Positions 59,050 through 64,000 of a DNA stretch of 64,000 bases are shown piece after piece. Below the pieces are notes generated by a model. The model was given only the letters and a program-made list of their open reading frames with translations, searched no databases and had not been told where the DNA came from. Positions within the stretch are counted from its first letter, which is position 1, and every line of letters starts with the position of its first letter. The stretch spans positions 186,001 through 250,000 of the forward strand of contig NZ_MWZD01000013.1 of NCBI RefSeq assembly GCF_002982315.1. Reading direction: 5' to 3'. Made by a program: the position numbers and the translations under genes. Origin of the DNA: Leucobacter massiliensis. Lineage in GTDB: Bacteria; Actinomycetota; Actinomycetes; Actinomycetales; Microbacteriaceae.

Positions 59050-61653
59050 ATGAGCGCGATCCCCGAGAAGCCGGCACTCGAAGGCCTGGAGGCGAAGTGG
59101 GGTGAGGTGTGGGAGCGCGAAGGCACCTATCGCTTCGATCGCGAAGGCGCCGTCGCGGATGAGGTGTACAGCATCGACACGCCCCCGCCCACTGCTTCCG
59201 GCTCGCTGCACGTGGGACACGTCTTCAGCTACACCCACACCGACACGGTCGCCCGCTTCCACCGCATGCGCGGCAAGCGCGTGTTCTACCCGATGGGCTG
59301 GGACGACAACGGCCTGCCCACCGAGCGCCGCGTGCAGAACTACTACGGCGTGCGCTGCGACCCCTCGCTCCCCTACGTCGAGGACTTCGTGCCCCCGCAC
59401 GAGGGCGGCGACGGCAAGAGCGTGAAGGCGGCGGATCAGCAGCCCATCTCGCGCCGCAACTTCATCGAGCTCTGCGAGCGGCTCACCGTCGAGGACGAGC
59501 GGCAGTTCGAGGAGCTGTGGCGCACGCTCGGACTCTCCGTCGACTGGACGCAGAGTTACCGCACCATCGGCGAGGAATCTCTGCGCGCCTCCCAGCTCGC
59601 CTTCCTGCGCAATGTGCAGCGCGGCGAGGCATATCAGGCGCAGGCGCCCACGCTCTGGGACGTCACCTTCCGCACCGCGGTCGCCCAGGCCGAACTGGAG
59701 GATCGCGAGCAGCCGAGCGCGTACCACACGCTTGCCTTCCACCGCACCGAGTCGAGCGGCGCCGTCGGCGAGGGTGACATCCTCATCGACACCACCCGCC
59801 CAGAGCTGCTCGCCGCCTGCGTCGCGCTGGTGGCCCACCCCGACGACGAGCGCTACCAACCGCTCTTCGGCACCACGGTCCGCACGCCGCTCTTCGACGT
59901 GGAAGTGCCGGTCGTCGCCCACCACCTCGCACAGCAGGACAAGGGCACCGGCATCGCCATGATCTGCACCTTCGGCGACGTCACCGACGTGATCTGGTGG
60001 CGGGAGCTCGGTCTGCCGAACCGCGCGATCCTCGGCTTCGACGGCCGCGTGCTCGCCGAGGCTCCCGAGGCGATCACCAGCGAGCGGGGCCGCGAAGCCT
60101 ACGCCGCGATCGCGGGCAAGACCGTCTTCAGTGCGAAGGCCGCGATCGTCGAGGCGCTGCAGGCCTCGGGCGAACTGGTGGGCGAGATCCGCAAGATCTC
60201 GCACCCGGTGAAGTTCTTCGAGAAGGGCGACAAACCCCTGGAGATCGTCTCGACGCGTCAGTGGTACATCACGAACGGCGCCCGCGACGAGGGGCTGCGC
60301 GAGCGACTCCTCGCGCACGGACGCGAACTGGAGTGGCACCCCGACTTCATGCGGGTGCGCTACGAGAACTGGGTGGAGGGGCTCTCCGGTGACTGGCTGA
60401 TCTCGCGCCAGCGCTTCTTCGGGGTGCCGATCCCGGTCTGGTACCCGCTCGACGCCGAGGGCAATCCGGTGTTCGATGAGCCGATCCTGCCGAACGAGGA
60501 CCAGCTCCCGGTCGACCCGTCGAGCGATGTGCCCGCGGGCTACACCGCCGAGCAGCGGGGCGTGCCGGGCGGCTTCCAGGGCGAGGTCGACGTGATGGAC
60601 ACCTGGGCGACCTCCTCGCTGACACCGCAGCTCGCGGGCGGCTGGGAGCGCGACCCCGAGCTCTTCGAGCTGGTCTACCCCTTCAGTCTCCGGCCCCAGG
60701 GGCAGGACATCATCCGCACTTGGCTGTTCTCGACGGTGCTGCGCTCGGAGCTCGAGGCCGGCGCGCTGCCGTGGCGGCACGCGGGCATCTCGGGCTGGAT
60801 CCTCGATCCCGACCGCAAGAAGATGTCGAAGTCGAAGGGGAATGTCGTGACGCCGGCCGGCTTGCTCGCGCAGCACGGTTCGGACGCGGTGCGCTACTGG
60901 GCGGCCTCGGCGAAGCTCGGCACTGACGCCGCATTCGACCCTCAGAACCCCACCCAGATCAAGATCGGGCGCCGCCTGGCGATCAAGCTGCTGAATGCCG
61001 CGAAGTTCACGCTGAGCTTCGACGCGTCCGGCGCGGGCACGGTGTCCGAGGCGCTGGATCGCTCGATGCTCGCCGGCCTGGCGCGCGTCGTCGAGGACGC
61101 GACTCGGGCGTTCGAGAACTACGACCATCAGCGCGCGCTCGAGCTCACCGAGTCGTTCTTCTGGACCTTCTGCGATGACTACCTCGAACTCGTGAAGGAG
61201 CGCGCGCACAACGGCGTCGGCCAGCCGCAGGCCTCGGCGGTGACGGCGCTGCGCACCGCGCTCTCGGTGTTCGTCCGCTTGCTCGCGCCGTTCCTGCCCT
61301 ACGCCACTGAAGAGGTGTGGTCGTGGTTCGGCGAGGGCTCCGTCCATCGGGCGTCCTGGCCGCTCGCGGAAGAGGCCGCCGGCCTGGCGGGTGGCGACGC
61401 CGATGATGAGCTGCTCGGTCTCGTGGGCGGTGCGCTTATCGGCGTGCGGGGCGCGAAGACTGCGGCGAAGGCGTCGCAGCGGACCCCGGTCGAACTGGCC
61501 GTGGTGCACGCCCCGGCCGCGATCCGCGATCGACTGGCTCTCGCCGCGGAAGACCTCGCAGCGGTGGGGCGCATCGCCGAGTTGCGCATCGAGGCCGCCG
61601 AGGTGGAGGCCGTCACGGTCGCCGAGATCCGCCTCGAGCAGACGGAGGGGTAG
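59050..61653 (+). CDS. valS: Valyl-tRNA synthetase
   Basis: 867 residues. HIGH-type motif 'PPPTASGSLHVGHVFSYTHTDTVARFHRMRG', 'GWDDNGLPTERRVQNYYG', editing domain 'LIDTTRPELLAACVALVAHPDDERY', KMSKS motif 'DRKKMSKSKGNVVTP', and the C-terminal anticodon-binding helices 'RSMLAGLARVVEDATRAFENYDHQRALELTE'. Actinobacterial-type ValS of expected length, without the long C-terminal coiled coil seen in some other groups. ATG 59050. Confidence 0.97.
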   Translation: MSAIPEKPALEGLEAKWGEVWEREGTYRFDREGAVADEVYSIDTPPPTASGSLHVGHVFSYTHTDTVARFHRMRGKRVFYPMGWDDNGLPTERRVQNYYGVRCDPSLPYVEDFVPPHEGGDGKSVKAADQQPISRRNFIELCERLTVEDERQFEELWRTLGLSVDWTQSYRTIGEESLRASQLAFLRNVQRGEAYQAQAPTLWDVTFRTAVAQAELEDREQPSAYHTLAFHRTESSGAVGEGDILIDTTRPELLAACVALVAHPDDERYQPLFGTTVRTPLFDVEVPVVAHHLAQQDKGTGIAMICTFGDVTDVIWWRELGLPNRAILGFDGRVLAEAPEAITSERGREAYAAIAGKTVFSAKAAIVEALQASGELVGEIRKISHPVKFFEKGDKPLEIVSTRQWYITNGARDEGLRERLLAHGRELEWHPDFMRVRYENWVEGLSGDWLISRQRFFGVPIPVWYPLDAEGNPVFDEPILPNEDQLPVDPSSDVPAGYTAEQRGVPGGFQGEVDVMDTWATSSLTPQLAGGWERDPELFELVYPFSLRPQGQDIIRTWLFSTVLRSELEAGALPWRHAGISGWILDPDRKKMSKSKGNVVTPAGLLAQHGSDAVRYWAASAKLGTDAAFDPQNPTQIKIGRRLAIKLLNAAKFTLSFDASGAGTVSEALDRSMLAGLARVVEDATRAFENYDHQRALELTESFFWTFCDDYLELVKERAHNGVGQPQASAVTALRTALSVFVRLLAPFLPYATEEVWSWFGEGSVHRASWPLAEEAAGLAGGDADDELLGLVGGALIGVRGAKTAAKASQRTPVELAVVHAPAAIRDRLALAAEDLAAVGRIAELRIEAAEVEAVTVAEIRLEQTEG

Positions 61654-61655
61654 TC

Positions 61656-61934
61656 GTGCAGCTGGGGGCGCGCTGGCGGGTGGGCGAACCGCCCCACTCG
61701 GGCGTGCCCCCGGCGCTCCACGCGGTGATCGCCGAGGCGGAGGCCGCCCATCCGGGAGCGTCCGCGTGGACGCTCACCTGGCTGGAGGGCAGGCCGCGCT
61801 GCGCGCTCGGCGGCGACGGCCTCGCGCCGCTGCTCACGGTGACGCTCGGCCCCTCGGGCGAGCCGCTCGTCGAGGCGGAGCGGAACTCAGCTGCGCCTCC
61901 TGCCGACGACGAGGACGACGACTGGCTCACCTGA
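61656..61934 (+). CDS. Small acidic protein of unknown function
   Basis: 92 residues from a GTG two bases after the valS stop. 'LGARWRVGEPPHSGVPPALHAVIAEAEAAHPGASAWTLTWLEGRPRCALGG' and an acidic tail 'PPADDEDDDWLT'. Consistently found after valS in related genomes as far as I recall; function unknown. The coupling to valS is tight. It converges with clpX after 57 bases. Confidence 0.7.
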   Translation: MQLGARWRVGEPPHSGVPPALHAVIAEAEAAHPGASAWTLTWLEGRPRCALGGDGLAPLLTVTLGPSGEPLVEAERNSAAPPADDEDDDWLT

Positions 61935-61991
61935 GCGCCGAAGGCTGAACCCTGAAATCGTGATACTGGGCGGCACGCATCCCCGCGGCGC

Positions 61992-63266
61992 TCAGGCGCT
62001 CTCGCGGCCTCCGCGGCGGGCCTGCAGGACGAGCGGGGCGGACTCCCCCAGCACCGACTCGCGGGTGACGACCACCTTCGCGACGTCACCGGAGGAGGGC
62101 ACCTCGAACATGACGGGCCCGAGCAGGTTCTCCAGAATGGCGCGCAGTCCCCGCGCTCCGGTCTTGCGCTCGACCGCCTGCTCCGCGATCGCCTCGAGCG
62201 CGGCGTCCTCGAACTCCAGGCGCACGCCGTCGATCTCGAACATGCGCTGGTACTGCTTGACCAGCGCGTTCTTCGGCTCGGTCAGAATGCGGGTGAGCGC
62301 ATCGACGTCGAGCGGATCGACCGTCGCGACCACCGGGAGGCGGCCGATGAACTCGGGGATGAGCCCGAACTTGTGGAGGTCCTCGGGCTGCACCTCAGCG
62401 AACAGCTGTTCGTCGTTACGCCGGCTGGAGACCGGCGAACCGAAGCCGATGCCCCCCTTGCCGAGTCGCGATCCGATGATCTCCTCCAGCCCCGCGAAGG
62501 CACCTGCGACGATGAACAGGATGTTGGTGGTGTCGAGCTGGATGAACTCCTGGTTCGGGTGCTTGCGCCCGCCCTGCGGCGGGATGGAGGCGACGGTGCC
62601 CTCGAGGATCTTCAGCAACGCCTGCTGCACGCCCTCGCCCGAGACGTCGCGCGTGATGGAGGGATTCTCGGCCTTGCGGGAGATCTTGTCGATCTCGTCG
62701 ATGTAGATGATGCCCGTCTCTGCGCGCTGGACGTCGAAGTCGGCGGCCTGCAGCAGCTTCAGGAGGATGTTCTCGACGTCCTCGCCGACGTAACCCGCCT
62801 CGGTGAGCGCCGTCGCATCGGCGACAGCGAAGGGGACGCCGAGCTGCCTGGCGAGCGACTGCGCGAGGTAGGTCTTCCCGCACCCCGTCGGACCGATCAG
62901 CAGGATGTTCGACTTCGCGATCTCGACCTCTTCGGCCGCGACATCTGCACTGACGAGCGCGGATCCCGCGCGCACGCGCTTGTAGTGGTTGTAGACCGCG
63001 ACCGCCAGCGACTGCTTCGCGCGCGACTGACCGATGACGTACTGGTCGAGGAAGTCGGCGATCTCGCGCGGCTTGTGGAGCGTGAAGTCGGCGCTCTCGC
63101 TGCTCTGATGCTCGGAGAGGCGCTCCTCGATGATCTCGTTGCAGAGCGCCACGCACTCATCGCAGATGTAGATCTGCGGGCCGGCGATGAGCTGCTGCAC
63201 CTGCTTCTGCGACTTCCCGCAGAACGAGCACTTGAGCAGCTCGCTGCTCTCGCCGATCTTCGCCAT
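61992..63266 (-). CDS. clpX: ATP-dependent Clp protease ATPase subunit ClpX
   Basis: 424 residues. N-terminal zinc finger '[20 protein letters not shown]...[15 protein letters not shown]' (four Cys), Walker A '[18 protein letters not shown]', Walker B '[17 protein letters not shown]', '[40 protein letters not shown]' with the arginine finger, and sensor 2 '[24 protein letters not shown]'. It unfolds substrates for ClpP. ATG 63266 with GGAG upstream. The acidic N-terminal '[11 protein letters not shown]' is standard. Confidence 0.98.
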   Translation of the reverse strand: MAKIGESSELLKCSFCGKSQKQVQQLIAGPQIYICDECVALCNEIIEERLSEHQSSESADFTLHKPREIADFLDQYVIGQSRAKQSLAVAVYNHYKRVRAGSALVSADVAAEEVEIAKSNILLIGPTGCGKTYLAQSLARQLGVPFAVADATALTEAGYVGEDVENILLKLLQAADFDVQRAETGIIYIDEIDKISRKAENPSITRDVSGEGVQQALLKILEGTVASIPPQGGRKHPNQEFIQLDTTNILFIVAGAFAGLEEIIGSRLGKGGIGFGSPVSSRRNDEQLFAEVQPEDLHKFGLIPEFIGRLPVVATVDPLDVDALTRILTEPKNALVKQYQRMFEIDGVRLEFEDAALEAIAEQAVERKTGARGLRAILENLLGPVMFEVPSSGDVAKVVVTRESVLGESAPLVLQARRGGRESA

Positions 63267-63336
63267 GCGGATGCTCCTTCACACTCGGAGGGGGACGACT
63301 CTTCGAGACTAGCGGGCACCACCGACATTCACGGAC

Positions 63337-63384
63337 GGCACGCCGCCTGCGGCGTGCCGCCTCCGACCGAGGGGCCGGAGGCGG
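63337..63384 (-). terminator. Two nested hairpins between clpP and clpX
   Basis: A perfect 10-pair stem GGCACGCCGC/GCGGCGTGCC with a two-base spacer (63337-63358) is followed (in plus coordinates) by a 9-pair stem CCGCCTCCG/CGGAGGCGG (63357-63384). The second starts at the end of the first, so they may be alternative structures. They lie in the 134-base gap after clpP and before clpX, both minus-strand. They probably limit read-through or adjust the clpP:clpX ratio; a T-tract is absent. Confidence 0.5.
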
Positions 63385-63400
63385 CGCGCCGAGAAACAGC

Positions 63401-64000
63401 CTACTGTCCGAGCACCGGCTGCGGGTTCTTGCGGCTGGTGAGCACCTGATCGACGAGCCCGTACTCGAGGGCCTCGTGCGCGCTGAGGATCTTGTCGCGG
63501 TCGATGTCCCGGTTGACCTCCTCGACCGAGCGCTTCGAGTGCTTCGAGAGCGTCTCCTCCAGCCACTCGCGCATGCGCATGATCTCGCGGGCCTGGATCT
63601 CGATGTCCGAGGCCTGGCCGTGACCCGCCTGACCCGTGGACGGCTGGTGGATGAGCACGCGCGCGTTCGGCAGGGCCAGGCGCTTGCCCGGCGTGCCCCC
63701 CGCGAGCAACACCGCGGCCGCCGAAGCCGCCTGTCCGAGGCACACGGTCTGAATGTGCGGGCGGATGTACTGCATCGTGTCGTAGATCGCCGTCATCGCG
63801 GTGAACGAGCCGCCGGGCGAATTGATGTACATGGTGATGTCGCGCTCGGGATCCTGGCTTTCGAGCACCAGCAGCTGCGCCATCACGTCGTCGGCCGAGG
63901 CGTCGTCGACCTGCACGCCGAGGAAGATGATCCGATCCTCGAACAGCTTGGCGTAGGGATCCTGGCGCTTGTAGCCGTATGCGGTGCGCTCCTCGAAGGA
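63401..64000 (-). CDS. clpP: ATP-dependent Clp protease proteolytic subunit ClpP, 5' end outside window
   Basis: The last about 199 codons are present: '[20 protein letters not shown]' at the edge, '[54 protein letters not shown]', then '[17 protein letters not shown]' (catalytic Ser in QAASAA) and '[19 protein letters not shown]' (catalytic His), and Asp in '[16 protein letters not shown]'. Only a few N-terminal residues are missing. A second clpP gene is usual in actinobacteria and may lie just outside. ClpP pairs with the ClpX downstream. Confidence 0.97.
   Translation of the reverse strand, partial: SFEERTAYGYKRQDPYAKLFEDRIIFLGVQVDDASADDVMAQLLVLESQDPERDITMYINSPGGSFTAMTAIYDTMQYIRPHIQTVCLGQAASAAAVLLAGGTPGKRLALPNARVLIHQPSTGQAGHGQASDIEIQAREIMRMREWLEETLSKHSKRSVEEVNRDIDRDKILSAHEALEYGLVDQVLTSRKNPQPVLGQ

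Overview
The window looks like chromosomal DNA of a high-GC actinomycete. The ileS-folC-DUF4233-ndk and valS-clpX-clpP blocks, the isoleucine T-box leader, and many ATGA/GTGA gene overlaps and leaderless-type promoters point to Actinomycetota, probably Microbacteriaceae (perhaps Leucobacter-like). The genus is a guess. No rRNA, tRNA, CRISPR array or insertion sequence was found.

Layout. 0-0.5 kb: the end of a Phd/RelE toxin-antitoxin pair. 0.9-5.7 kb: a MacB/FtsX-type ABC exporter divergent from a NarL-type two-component system. 5.7-17.3 kb: a catabolic or sulfur-scavenging cluster with a flavin reductase, a DUF1684 protein, two luciferase-like monooxygenases, a peptide-type ABC importer, an M20 amidohydrolase and an aldo/keto reductase. 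It is interrupted at about 9.47-9.55 kb by sequencing-adapter DNA. 17.5-27.5 kb: assorted genes, including a Rv2629/Balon-like ribosome hibernation candidate, an alpha/beta hydrolase, a GT2 glycosyltransferase, an IclR remnant, rarA, a YwaF-like membrane protein, a DrrAB-type ABC pair whose 5' end is destroyed by a poly-G/poly-C artefact, an HTH/Clp-N pair with a palindromic operator, and an SGNH hydrolase.

27.6-45.5 kb is the centrepiece: a one-direction, tightly coupled gene train on the minus strand. It reads roadblock/LC7 protein - GAF-SpoIIE phosphatase - STAS protein - RsbW-like ATPase - giant Ser/Asp/Gly/Thr-repeat protein - SecY2 - Asp1 - Asp2 - Asp3 - SecA2 - GtfA - GtfB. This is a complete accessory Sec (SecA2/SecY2) glycoprotein export system of the kind known from streptococci, staphylococci and lactobacilli. 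Here it lies in an actinobacterial background, with a partner-switching signalling module at the head of the operon. Its cargo has about 300 GTDS-like tetrapeptides but no recognisable signal peptide, no LPXTG motif and no C-terminal membrane anchor.

45.6-64 kb: a membrane-anchored DsbA-like protein, a small unknown protein, a dienelactone hydrolase, a YcaQ-like glycosylase, then ndk, DUF4233, folC and ileS with its T-box leader, a glycine betaine/proline ABC operon (proV-proW-proX), valS behind a repeated motif, and clpX and clpP (cut by the window edge).

Two places (about 9.47-9.55 kb and 25.61-25.72 kb) are almost certainly assembly artefacts, so linkage across them should be treated as provisional.
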